From Bizionia paragorgiae (lineage in GTDB: Bacteria; Bacteroidota; Bacteroidia; Flavobacteriales; Flavobacteriaceae), in NCBI RefSeq assembly GCF_900107625.1, contig NZ_FNQK01000002.1, positions 210,864 to 274,863 on the forward strand: a stretch of 64,000 nt of DNA, given 5' to 3'. This document shows positions 16,808-24,849 of the stretch, piece by piece. Below the pieces are notes generated by a model. The model saw only the letters and a program-made list of their open reading frames with translations. It did no database searches and was not told the origin of the DNA. The translations under genes were made by a program, and so were the position numbers. The first letter of the stretch is position 1, and each line of letters opens with the position of its first letter.

Positions 16808-18316
16808 ATGTCTAAAAACGTTCGTGTGCGCTTTGCACCAAGTCCAACAGGACCATTACATATTGGAGGCGTTCGTACTGCCTTATTTAACTATTTATTT
16901 GCGAAAAAACACAACGGAACTTTCGTTCTAAGAATTGAGGATACCGACCAAAATCGTTTTGTTGAAGGGGCCGAAAAATACATTATCGACTCTTTAAACT
17001 GGTGTAATATCCCTTATGATGAAGGTCCAGGAAAAGAAGGAAATTGCGGACCTTACAAACAAAGTGAACGCAAACATTTATATAAACAATATGCTGATGA
17101 ATTAATAGCTAGCGGCAATGCCTACTACGCTTTTGATACTGCAGAGGAATTAGATTTTCATAGAAAAGATCATGAAGCTAAAGGGAAAACCTTTATTTAC
17201 AACTGGCATAATAGAGAAAAATTAAATAATTCATTATCACTTTCTGCCGAGGATGTAAAAACCAAATTAGAAGCTGGAGAGGATTATGTGATTCGTTTTA
17301 AATCACCTCAAGATCAAATTTTACACCTAAACGATAGTATTCGTGGTGCAATAAAAATTGATACCAACATACTTGACGATAAGGTTTTATTTAAAAGTGA
17401 TGGTATGCCTACTTACCACCTTGCTAATATTGTTGACGACCATTTAATGGAAATTTCGCACGTTATTAGAGGGGAAGAATGGTTACCAAGTTTAGCATTA
17501 CACATGCAGTTATATACCGCATTTGGTTGGGAAGCACCAGAGTTTGCACACTTACCATTAATTCTAAAACCAACAGGAAAAGGAAAATTAAGTAAGCGTG
17601 ATGGTGACAAGTTAGGTTTCCCAGTATTTCCTTTAGAATATACATCTCCAGAAGGAGAAGTCTCAAGAGGGTATAAAGAAGAGGGTTATTTCGCAGAAGC
17701 CGTTATTAACTTCTTAGCTTTTTTAGGTTGGAATCCAGGTACAGAACAAGAATTATTTAGTTTAGACGAATTGGTTGCCGCTTTCGAACTAGAACGTGTA
17801 AACAAGGCTGGAGCACGTTTTGATCCGGATAAAATAAAATGGTTTAACCACCATTATATGCAAGAGCAAAACGATGATGCTATTGCTGAAACCTTCCAAA
17901 AGCAACACAACGAATTAGCTAGTATAGATGTTAATTATATCGCTTTAGTGGTTGGATTAGTTAAAGAACGTGCCACTTTTATTTCAGATTTATGGGAGTT
18001 AAGTAGTTATTTCTTTGTTGCACCAGAATCTTATGATGAAAAAGCTTCTAAAAAAGCATTTAAGGACGATACTAAGGACTTAATGCTTCAGTTGGTGGAT
18101 ATTATATCAAAAAATACAGAATTTGAAGTAGAAACGCTTCAAACAGAAATAAAAGGATGGATCACTAGTAACGCTATTGGTTTTGGTAAAATTATGATGC
18201 CATTGCGACTAGCCTTAGTTGGTGCTCTACAAGGTCCTGATGTGTTCGATATTATGTATATGATAGGAAAACAAGAAACCGTTAAACGAATAGAAAAAGT
18301 GATCGCTATATTATAA
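16808..18316 (+). CDS. gltX: Glutamate--tRNA ligase
   Basis: Class I aminoacyl-tRNA synthetase that charges tRNA-Glu (502 residues). The HIGH-type motif is PLHIGGVRTALFN (from residue 17) and the KMSKS-type motif is KLSKRDG. The VRIED-type motif is FVLRIEDTDQNR. I chose the ATG at 16808 (MSKNVRVRFAPSPTG) because the promoter lies between it and an upstream in-frame start. glnS is also encoded in this window, so this organism charges tRNA-Gln directly and this enzyme is probably discriminating. It is followed by a strong terminator. Confidence 0.97.
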   Translation: MSKNVRVRFAPSPTGPLHIGGVRTALFNYLFAKKHNGTFVLRIEDTDQNRFVEGAEKYIIDSLNWCNIPYDEGPGKEGNCGPYKQSERKHLYKQYADELIASGNAYYAFDTAEELDFHRKDHEAKGKTFIYNWHNREKLNNSLSLSAEDVKTKLEAGEDYVIRFKSPQDQILHLNDSIRGAIKIDTNILDDKVLFKSDGMPTYHLANIVDDHLMEISHVIRGEEWLPSLALHMQLYTAFGWEAPEFAHLPLILKPTGKGKLSKRDGDKLGFPVFPLEYTSPEGEVSRGYKEEGYFAEAVINFLAFLGWNPGTEQELFSLDELVAAFELERVNKAGARFDPDKIKWFNHHYMQEQNDDAIAETFQKQHNELASIDVNYIALVVGLVKERATFISDLWELSSYFFVAPESYDEKASKKAFKDDTKDLMLQLVDIISKNTEFEVETLQTEIKGWITSNAIGFGKIMMPLRLALVGALQGPDVFDIMYMIGKQETVKRIEKVIAIL

Positions 18317-18342
18317 TAACTTAGCACTAACAATCAAAAAAA

Positions 18343-18371
18343 GCGAGTCCTTTAGGGAACTCGCTTTTTTT
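18343..18371 (+). terminator. gltX terminator
   Basis: The stem GCGAGT/ACTCGC (18343-18348 and 18359-18364) has a ten-base loop that can pair further (CC/GG) and is followed by seven T. Confidence 0.85.
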
Positions 18372-18534
18372 ATGCTTTAGAAAAAAATTTAATATTCTAT
18401 GGAAAGGATGTAACAAACATAGCGTAGGTACTACTAATAAGATAAACATGTGTTTTTCATTCTAAATTAAGATGTTAGTCATTAAATATACCTTAAATTA
18501 GAGCAAGTACATTAACCTTATAAAATAAACATTT

Positions 18535-19464
18535 ATGAATCTATTTCTTCCTATTATTATTGTATTCGGAATTATTATATTAATATCTTCCTTCTTTACA
18601 GTAAAACAACAGAGTGCAGCTATTGTGCAACGTTTTGGTAAATTCCAAAGCATTCGTCACTCTGGATTACAATTAAAAATTCCTATTATCGATAAAATTG
18701 CTGGTCGTTTGAGTTTAAAAATTCAGCAATTAGATGTTATTATTGAAACCAAAACTTTGGATGATGTATTTGTCAAACTTAAAGTTTCAGTACAATACAA
18801 AGTGGTGACTGAAAAAGTCTATGATGCCTTTTACAAGTTAGATTATCCGCATGAACAAATAACGAGTTATGTATTTGATGTGGTTCGTGCCGAAGTTCCT
18901 AAAATGAAATTGGATGATGTCTTTGTTAAAAAAGATGACATTGCCTTGGCCGTAAAAGCAGAACTTAATGATGCTATGATGGACTACGGATTTGATATCA
19001 TTAGAACATTAGTTACCGATATCGACCCAGATGCCCAGGTAAAAATAGCTATGAACCGAATTAACGCTGCCGATAGAGAAAAAACTGCCGCTCAATATGA
19101 AGGAGATGCACAACGTATTTTAATCGTTGAAAAAGCGAAAGCTGAAGCAGAAAGTAAGCGTTTACAAGGACAAGGTATTGCCGATCAACGTCGTGAGATT
19201 GCTCGTGGTCTAGAGGAGTCTGTAGATGTTTTAAACCGTGTTGGTATTAATTCTCAAGAAGCGTCTGCTCTTATTGTAGTAACACAACATTACGATACAT
19301 TACAAGCTATTGGTAGTGAAACTAACAGTAATTTAATATTACTTCCTAACTCACCACAAGCAGGAAGCCAAATGTTAAATGACATGGTAGCTAGCTTTAC
19401 AGCAAGTAACCAAATAGGAGAAGCTATGAAAGCGTCTAAAAAGGCTAAAGAATTAGAGGAATAG
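18535..19464 (+). CDS. SPFH (band 7/stomatin-like) membrane protein
   Basis: A 309-residue SPFH-domain protein; such proteins form oligomeric membrane rings linked to protease control and membrane microdomains. It has one N-terminal membrane segment (residues 3-20), then the band-7 domain (about 22-190) with VQRFGKFQSIRHSGLQLKIP, and a coiled, Ala/Glu/Lys-rich stretch (about 185-235: AAQYEGDAQRILIVEKAKAE). The tail ends EAMKASKKAKELEE. No NfeD partner lies next to it. It is a single gene between two terminators. Confidence 0.9.
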   Translation: MNLFLPIIIVFGIIILISSFFTVKQQSAAIVQRFGKFQSIRHSGLQLKIPIIDKIAGRLSLKIQQLDVIIETKTLDDVFVKLKVSVQYKVVTEKVYDAFYKLDYPHEQITSYVFDVVRAEVPKMKLDDVFVKKDDIALAVKAELNDAMMDYGFDIIRTLVTDIDPDAQVKIAMNRINAADREKTAAQYEGDAQRILIVEKAKAEAESKRLQGQGIADQRREIARGLEESVDVLNRVGINSQEASALIVVTQHYDTLQAIGSETNSNLILLPNSPQAGSQMLNDMVASFTASNQIGEAMKASKKAKELEE

Positions 19465-19498
19465 AAGGTATCTATTACCTACTGCTCCATCAAAAAAA

Positions 19499-19527
19499 GG
19501 CTGCTACTTACGTAACAGCCTTTTTTA
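19499..19527 (+). terminator. Terminator after the SPFH gene
   Basis: The stem GGCTG-TAC/GTA-CAGCC (19499-19520, one internal mismatch) is preceded by seven A and followed by six T. Confidence 0.8.
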
Positions 19528-19555
19528 TATCTTTTAATTACCTTACATTCTAATG

Positions 19556-19762
19556 CTATTTTTTATACTTTAACATCATTTCTTTAAGACTGTTTCTATA
19601 ATTTTCAAGAGCACTAACATCCATCTCAGAATTTTCAAAAGCTCCTTGTGGTAAGGTTGCTCGTGTTTCGTCTAAATACTTTTGCATCTCCGGATACTTC
19701 GATTCTATTTCATTAGTTAGACGTGTAATATCTGTAAGTATATCTTTAGCTTTACTATCCAT
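19556..19762 (-). CDS. Small helical protein, unknown
   Basis: A 68-residue soluble protein (MDSKAKDILTDITRLTNE...) with no signal peptide or membrane segment. It is predicted to be two helices (about residues 3-33 and 45-68) separated by a Pro/Gly turn (TLPQGAFENSEMD). The codon pattern and conserved-looking charge distribution argue for a real gene. It is convergent with the SPFH gene and separated from it by a terminator. I do not recognise the family. Confidence 0.65.
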   Translation of the reverse strand: MDSKAKDILTDITRLTNEIESKYPEMQKYLDETRATLPQGAFENSEMDVSALENYRNSLKEMMLKYKK

Positions 19763-19940
19763 AATTTTTAGTTTTTAATTAAAGGTTCCAGTTACAAGAT
19801 TATATTATAACTAACTTATAATAAGGATTTTATATCGCCCTATCAAAAATAAACTATTAATTATTTGCTAAAACTTAATACTACGTCTTTAAACAGCACC
19901 CTAACCACTAGTTTAAAGACCACATTTAGTAACAAAAAAA

Positions 19941-19966
19941 ATCCACAAGTTTAAAAGCTTGTGGAT
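19941..19966 (-). terminator. glnS terminator
   Basis: The 9-bp stem ATCCACAAG/CTTGTGGAT lies just after the glnS stop. On the minus strand it is followed by a run of T (the plus strand has seven A before it). Confidence 0.85.
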
Positions 19967-19971
19967 TGTTA

Positions 19972-21954
19972 TTATAATGCGCTAGCCTCTTCTACTAGCA
20001 GTTTATTTTTATCTTCTAATGCTTTCTCAATAAAAGCATGTATAGCCTCATTTTTTTCTAAGCCATTATTTAGTAACACGCCTAAACTTATCATAGTAAT
20101 AATTCGCGTTCCAGACTTCTTTACCGAGGTATTAAACAAAGGTTCTAAATCCTCATAACTAATTTGCTTAGCTAATTCTTGAATGTCTGCTTTGGCAGCT
20201 TCACGTTTATCATCAGGTAAACGATCGTACTTTTTACCATACTGTTTTATAAGTTCGATTGCAGGGCGTTTTTGCTGTGGTTTTGGCTGATTAGCTTCCG
20301 TTTTAGGTTTTTGCTTAGACCATGAATCTTTTAATCCTACCGTTTTGTTAAAGACCAACTGCCCTGTTTTAGAATCTTTATCAACATTAAAATATCCTAA
20401 ACGTTGAAATTGGAATTGCTGTCCTATTTCAGCATCAGCTAAACTAGGCTCTACAAAGGCTTCTATAATTTTAAGAGAATTGGGATTAATAAATTCCATA
20501 AAATCTTTGTCATTATGGCTATCTGGCGCTTCGTCGTTAAACAAGCGATCATATTCTCTCACTTCTGCTTTAACGGCATGTTTTATAGATACCCAGTGTA
20601 ATGTTCCTTTTACTTTTTTAGACGTATCTTCACTATAGGTACAATGCACTTCTGTAATCTCTCCATTAGCATCTTTAACTACAGATTCCGCTTTAATGAT
20701 ATAGGCATTTTTAAGTCGAACTTCACCGCCAAGTTTTAATCTAAAAAACTTATCCGATGCTTCTTCCTTAAAATCGTCTTTTTCAATATAAATTTCATTA
20801 GAAAATGGCACTTTTCTAAATCCTGCTTGCGAATCTTCTTGATTGTTCTCAGCTTCTAACCAGTCTTCCTTATCCGCATCGTAATTAGTAATAACCACTT
20901 TTAACGGATTTAAAACAGCCATAACACGCGGTGCACTTTTGTTTAAATCTTCGCGAATACAGAATTCTAAAAGCGATACATCGATTACGTTTTCACGTTT
21001 TGCAACACCAACCGTTTCTACAAACTTCCTAATTGAAGAAGGTGTATAACCACGACGGCGTAAACCAGAAATAGTTGGCATACGCGGGTCATCCCATCCA
21101 GAAACCACGCCCTCCTCTACTAACTTTAGAAGTTTACGCTTACTCATAATGGTGTAACTCAAGTTTAAACGTGCAAATTCGCGTTGTTTAGGGCGTATTT
21201 TATTAGCGTCGACCACTTGGTCTAAAAACCAATCGTAAAGCTCTCTGTGTGGCTTAAATTCAAGCGAACATAACGAGTGTGTTATTTGTTCTATATAATC
21301 ACTTTCACCATGAGTCCAGTCGTACATAGGGTAAATGCACCAATCATTTGCTGTACGGTGGTGGTGTTTTTTAAGTATACGATAGATTAATGGATCACGC
21401 ATTAACATGTTGGGATGTTGCATGTCTATTTTGGCACGTAAGATATGTTCACCTTCGTTAAATTCACCTTTTTTCATTCTTTCAAACAAATCCAAGTTCT
21501 CTTCAACGCTTCTATTGCGATAAGGACCATCGACACCTGGCTGTGTAGGCGTTCCTTTTTGTTCGGCCATAGCCTCACTAGATTGCGAATCGACATAGGC
21601 TTTACCTTGTTTAATTAGTAATACTGCCCAATCGTACAACTGTTGAAAGTAATCTGACGAGTAGCACTCCTCTGCCCATTCATAGCCTAACCAAGAGACA
21701 TCTTCTTTTATCGCATCTACATATTCCTGCTCTTCTTTTGCTGGGTTCGTATCGTCAAAACGCAGATTTACCGGTGCCTTATATTTTTCACCTAAACCAA
21801 AACTGATTCCAATAGCTTTAGTATGCCCAATATGTAAATACCCATTAGGTTCTGGTGGAAAACGGAATTTTAAATCCTTAGGATCTAATCCGTTTTTTAA
21901 ATCTTCTTCTATAATATGCTCAATAAAATTAAGCGGTTTTTTTTCTTCAGACAT
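19972..21954 (-). CDS. glnS: Glutamine--tRNA ligase with C-terminal extension
   Basis: Class I synthetase that charges tRNA-Gln. The HIGH motif is HIGHTKAIG (residues 41-49) and the KMSKS-type motif is IMSKRKL. The characteristic FRFPPEPNGYLHIGH start and the DDTNPAKEEQEYVD segment are present. The canonical enzyme body ends near residue 555. About 100 extra residues follow a Gln/Pro/Lys linker (KPQQKRPAIELIKQYGKKYD) and form a helical domain that resembles the YqeY/GatB tail seen fused to GlnRS in other bacteria. The start is ATG, MSEEKKPLNF. A -7 element lies at 22014-22021. Confidence 0.95.
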   Translation of the reverse strand: MSEEKKPLNFIEHIIEEDLKNGLDPKDLKFRFPPEPNGYLHIGHTKAIGISFGLGEKYKAPVNLRFDDTNPAKEEQEYVDAIKEDVSWLGYEWAEECYSSDYFQQLYDWAVLLIKQGKAYVDSQSSEAMAEQKGTPTQPGVDGPYRNRSVEENLDLFERMKKGEFNEGEHILRAKIDMQHPNMLMRDPLIYRILKKHHHRTANDWCIYPMYDWTHGESDYIEQITHSLCSLEFKPHRELYDWFLDQVVDANKIRPKQREFARLNLSYTIMSKRKLLKLVEEGVVSGWDDPRMPTISGLRRRGYTPSSIRKFVETVGVAKRENVIDVSLLEFCIREDLNKSAPRVMAVLNPLKVVITNYDADKEDWLEAENNQEDSQAGFRKVPFSNEIYIEKDDFKEEASDKFFRLKLGGEVRLKNAYIIKAESVVKDANGEITEVHCTYSEDTSKKVKGTLHWVSIKHAVKAEVREYDRLFNDEAPDSHNDKDFMEFINPNSLKIIEAFVEPSLADAEIGQQFQFQRLGYFNVDKDSKTGQLVFNKTVGLKDSWSKQKPKTEANQPKPQQKRPAIELIKQYGKKYDRLPDDKREAAKADIQELAKQISYEDLEPLFNTSVKKSGTRIITMISLGVLLNNGLEKNEAIHAFIEKALEDKNKLLVEEASAL

Positions 21955-22013
21955 ATATTTCGTTTGAAAATGAAAGGATCATTTGCGACTTTAAACTGAT
22001 TTTTAAAGTAGAA

Positions 22014-22021
22014 CAAAATTA
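22014..22021 (-). promoter_or_regulatory. Possible glnS promoter -7 element
   Basis: The plus strand CAAAATTA is TAATTTTG on the minus strand (TAnnTTTG), 59 bases upstream of the glnS ATG. Confidence 0.45.
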
Positions 22022-22222
22022 AGGAAATTCAAGTTACTTTTATTCATTAACTATTTAATATATATCCCCGTGCTCTTAATTTATAGTTTACCCCCTGTGG
22101 GAAATGCTTTTTAAACAATTAAATAAGAGGTTAAACACACATTCGATTTGAGGCTTGGTCTTAATTTATTAATTATGGATTAAACTGATATGATTTTACT
22201 ATTTTCGTAAAAAATATATATT

Positions 22223-22585
22223 TTGGGAATAATTAAAGTTGAAAATATTCGTGTGTTTGCAAACCACGGATGCCTTAAAGAGGAAACGAAAATTGGTAGT
22301 GATTACCGTGTGGATTTAAAAGTAAAAGCCGATTTACAAAAAAGTGCGCAAAGCGATGCGTTAAAAGATACTGTAGATTATGTTTTATTAAACAGAATTG
22401 TCGTTGAAGAAATGGCTAAACCAAGTGCCCTTTTAGAAAACGTAGCAAAACGTATTATAAATCGTATTTTTTCTGAAGAACAATTAGTTACCGTTGCAAC
22501 AGTTGCCGTAAGTAAAGTTAATCCTCCAATTGGTGGTGATGTGGAAATGGTAACCATTGAAATGTCGGAAAAAAGAAAAGCATAA
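22223..22585 (+). CDS. folB: Dihydroneopterin aldolase
   Basis: A folate-pathway enzyme that converts 7,8-dihydroneopterin to 6-hydroxymethyl-dihydropterin and glycolaldehyde (120 residues). The N-terminus GIIKVENIRVFANHGCLKEE is the family signature (with the NHG/YHG motif and a conserved Glu). Lys is retained near the C-terminal part (VSKVNPPIGGDVEMV). The only sensible start is a TTG at 22223: the frame is closed upstream by TAA at 22208, and no ATG precedes the conserved start. It lies upstream of tRNA-Cys. Confidence 0.92.
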   Translation: MGIIKVENIRVFANHGCLKEETKIGSDYRVDLKVKADLQKSAQSDALKDTVDYVLLNRIVVEEMAKPSALLENVAKRIINRIFSEEQLVTVATVAVSKVNPPIGGDVEMVTIEMSEKRKA

Positions 22586-22614
22586 AGTAAGTAGTAAAGA
22601 ATAAGATTTTTTTT

Positions 22615-22623
22615 TACATTTGC
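22615..22623 (+). promoter_or_regulatory. tRNA-Cys promoter -7 element
   Basis: TACATTTGC is an exact TAnnTTTGC match that ends 10 bases before the mature tRNA 5' end. Confidence 0.6.
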
Positions 22624-22633
22624 GGTCACAAAA

Positions 22634-22704
22634 GGTGTCGTGGCCGAGTGGCTAGGCAGTGGTCTGCAACACCATCTACAGCGGTTCGAATCCGCTCGAC
22701 ACCT
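22634..22704 (+). tRNA. tRNA-Cys (GCA)
   Basis: Acceptor arms GGTGTCG (22634-22640) and CGACACC (22697-22703) pair perfectly, with T as discriminator. The anticodon loop CTGCAAC carries GCA, and the T-arm has GCGG-TTCGAAT-CCGC. CCA is not encoded. A terminator follows directly. Confidence 0.97.
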
Positions 22705-22710
22705 CAAAAA

Positions 22711-22743
22711 GAGTTACTTATAATCTAAGTAGCTCTTTTTTTA
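22711..22743 (+). terminator. tRNA-Cys terminator
   Basis: The 10-bp stem GAGTTACTTA/TAAGTAGCTC has one G-U pair and a TAATC loop and is followed by at least seven T. Confidence 0.88.
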
Positions 22744-22871
22744 TACCCTTATTATATATCTATTTTTTATGAATTACTAGCTCTAATAACTAGACTGTTT
22801 ATAGACTAATACTTCAATTTTGTAATAAAAATGAAAGACACTAAAAGAATCAGTACCTAATTATCCACCAA

Positions 22872-23549
22872 TTAGCGGTTGTGTTCGATACCTTCGATAA
22901 GATCTTGTGGATCAAATTGATCCTTCGGAAGAAACCCTTTAGTTATTAAAATAATACCACAAACCACCAAAATCAGTCCCAGAAGCTTTTTAATTCTAAT
23001 AATTAATTCGGGTGTTAATTTACTTTTTAATTGTTTCGCTAATAATATTTTAAAAATATCGGTAACAAAATAGGCACCAAGCATAGCACCAAAAAAAGTT
23101 ATAAACCTATTAACATCGTTGTCTAAATTGGGACTCACGACAATAATAACTCCTAACCAAAAGACGAGAACACCAATGTTTATAAAGTTTAAGAAGAAAC
23201 CTTTTAAAAACAATTTGTAGTAATTCGTGCGCTTAATAACAATTTCTGTATGCGTCTCAATTTCTTTCTTTGGTTTTTTAAAGAAGATAATTGAACCATA
23301 AATAGCTAAAATAGTACCCCCAAAAACGTATAGACCGGGTTGATTACTTAAATTTTCAAGTAACTGATAACTCGAAAAATAGGCTAAAGCAATAAACAAA
23401 ACATCGGCGATAATCACTCCTAAATCGAAAGCAACAGCCGCTCTAAACCCTTTAATAACGCTAGTTTCAAGGAGTACAAAAAATACAGGGCCAATCATAA
23501 AACTTAAAAAAAAGCCTAATGGAATTGCTGCCTGGATATCTTCGATCAT
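22872..23549 (-). CDS. LysE family translocator
   Basis: A 225-residue inner-membrane exporter of the LysE/RhtB superfamily, which moves amino acids or related small molecules out of the cell. It begins IQAAIPLGFFLSFMIGPVFFVLLETS, the conserved first helix with the Gly-Pro-Val-Phe-Phe motif. About six hydrophobic segments can be seen, with a basic loop in the middle (KKPKKEIETHTEIVIKR). The substrate cannot be told. It stands as a single minus-strand gene between tRNA-Cys and the head-GIN gene. Confidence 0.88.
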   Translation of the reverse strand: MIEDIQAAIPLGFFLSFMIGPVFFVLLETSVIKGFRAAVAFDLGVIIADVLFIALAYFSSYQLLENLSNQPGLYVFGGTILAIYGSIIFFKKPKKEIETHTEIVIKRTNYYKLFLKGFFLNFINIGVLVFWLGVIIVVSPNLDNDVNRFITFFGAMLGAYFVTDIFKILLAKQLKSKLTPELIIRIKKLLGLILVVCGIILITKGFLPKDQFDPQDLIEGIEHNR

Positions 23550-23613
23550 AGTATTTATAAGGGTTTAATACAAAGTAAAGAAATTATTTATAGAAAGTTT
23601 CTTATCACAAGAA

Positions 23614-23644
23614 AAAGCTTCAGTTTTAATTTAACTGAAGCTTT
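23614..23644 (-). terminator. Terminator of the head-GIN gene
   Basis: The 12-bp perfect stem AAAGCTTCAGTT/AACTGAAGCTTT has a 7-base loop and is followed on the minus strand by a run of T. It lies about 50 bases after the stop. Confidence 0.85.
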
Positions 23645-23695
23645 CACTGTACTAAAATACGATAATATATGATAAACCTAAAGAAGTATTAAGGC

Positions 23696-24376
23696 TTATT
23701 GTTGTTTTCGAATGGTAATATCACCACCAAACGTTGTTTTTTTATTGACTTGCAACGGATTACCGTAAATATAAATATCACCACCCGCCGTTATTTTTGC
23801 ATCTACAAAATCAGAAGCATTTACATCGGCTTCTCCACCAGCACGAATACTAACCGTTGTTCGTAAAGTTGGAAAGGCTTCTCCTTCATAAACTCCTCCT
23901 GTATTTATAATAACCATTTGCTCATCCGCTTTTCCTTTTGTCTTAATTCTACCGCCAGAAACAGCTCGAATTGAGACCTCCTTTACATCTAGACCTATTT
24001 TTAATTTTGCGCCCTCCTGAGCCCTTAATTCAATCTTATCTTGAGTTATTAGTTCGTTTCCAACAATATAAGCTCCTTCGTTACCATCTATACTTTTTAA
24101 ATGCGTATAATATACCGCAACAAACGTATTGGTTCCATTAAACACTTTATCGAAAGCCATTTTTATTTTTAATGTACCACCGGTATTAACAATGTTAACA
24201 TCGTCGATATCATCACCAGAAATTATAACTTTATTTTCGGTAGACTTAACCAACTTGATATGTATTAAATCGTAGACTTTTACGGTTGAAAATGTACCAA
24301 CCTGTAATTCTTTAGGTTCTTGTGCAAGACCGACTGCACTTATCAACAATACGACTAAACCAACTATAAATTTCAT
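23696..24376 (-). CDS. Head GIN (DUF2807) domain secreted protein
   Basis: A 226-residue exported protein. The signal peptide runs to about residue 18 (SAVGLAQ), followed by a right-handed beta-helix-like DUF2807 domain with short Gly-Gly-containing turns repeated every 20 or so residues (NTGGTLKI, AVSGGRIKTKG, NTGGVYEG, RAGGEADVN, TAGGDIYIYG). Function is unknown in the family; some members lie near gliding or stress genes. It is downstream of the YbjQ-like gene (62-base gap) and has its own terminator. Confidence 0.85.
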   Translation of the reverse strand: MKFIVGLVVLLISAVGLAQEPKELQVGTFSTVKVYDLIHIKLVKSTENKVIISGDDIDDVNIVNTGGTLKIKMAFDKVFNGTNTFVAVYYTHLKSIDGNEGAYIVGNELITQDKIELRAQEGAKLKIGLDVKEVSIRAVSGGRIKTKGKADEQMVIINTGGVYEGEAFPTLRTTVSIRAGGEADVNASDFVDAKITAGGDIYIYGNPLQVNKKTTFGGDITIRKQQ

Positions 24377-24438
24377 AAAAAATGTTGTTTAAATTAAAGA
24401 GTGCCACATTTTTAAAGTGTTACACTTTTTAAAAAATA

Positions 24439-24738
24439 TTATACAATATTAACAGCTGTTCCGGTTACAGAAACTAAAATAAAAGTAGTGCTAGGATCTG
24501 TTTCTAAGTCTACAGAAACACCAACAATAGCATTACAATTTAAGGCTTTTGCTTTATCCTCTAACGCATTAAATGCATCTTGTTTTACGGCATCGATACT
24601 CTCCTCCATCGCCTGGATAAATTTTTCTGTATTAAAAGAAAAAGATAGTTTTCTAGTATTAACGCCTACAGCCGAAATAAGACCTTTGTAAGAAATTATT
24701 TTATATCCTTCCACCGATGGTGTTGTTGTAATAATCAT
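24439..24738 (-). CDS. YbjQ/UPF0145 family heavy-metal-binding-like protein
   Basis: A 99-residue soluble protein that begins MIITTTPSVEGYKIISYKG, the signature of the UPF0145 (YbjQ) family. The second half ALEDKAKALNCNAIVGVSVDLET shows the conserved Ala-rich helix and the NAIVG strand. Structures of the family form pentameric rings; a precise function is not established. It lies between rnr and the head-GIN gene on the same strand. Confidence 0.88.
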   Translation of the reverse strand: MIITTTPSVEGYKIISYKGLISAVGVNTRKLSFSFNTEKFIQAMEESIDAVKQDAFNALEDKAKALNCNAIVGVSVDLETDPSTTFILVSVTGTAVNIV

Positions 24739-24849
24739 AAGATGTGATATTTATATTTTATATAGCAATTTAAATAAAAGTAGCCGTAACCAAAAGCAAT
24801 TGCTTACGATTACGACTTTATTTAAACTATTTTAGGATCTTAAAATAGC

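Noticed and set aside
22378..22707. Minus-strand frame across folB and tRNA-Cys
   Set aside because: It overlaps a well-supported tRNA and a conserved enzyme, so it is a shadow frame.
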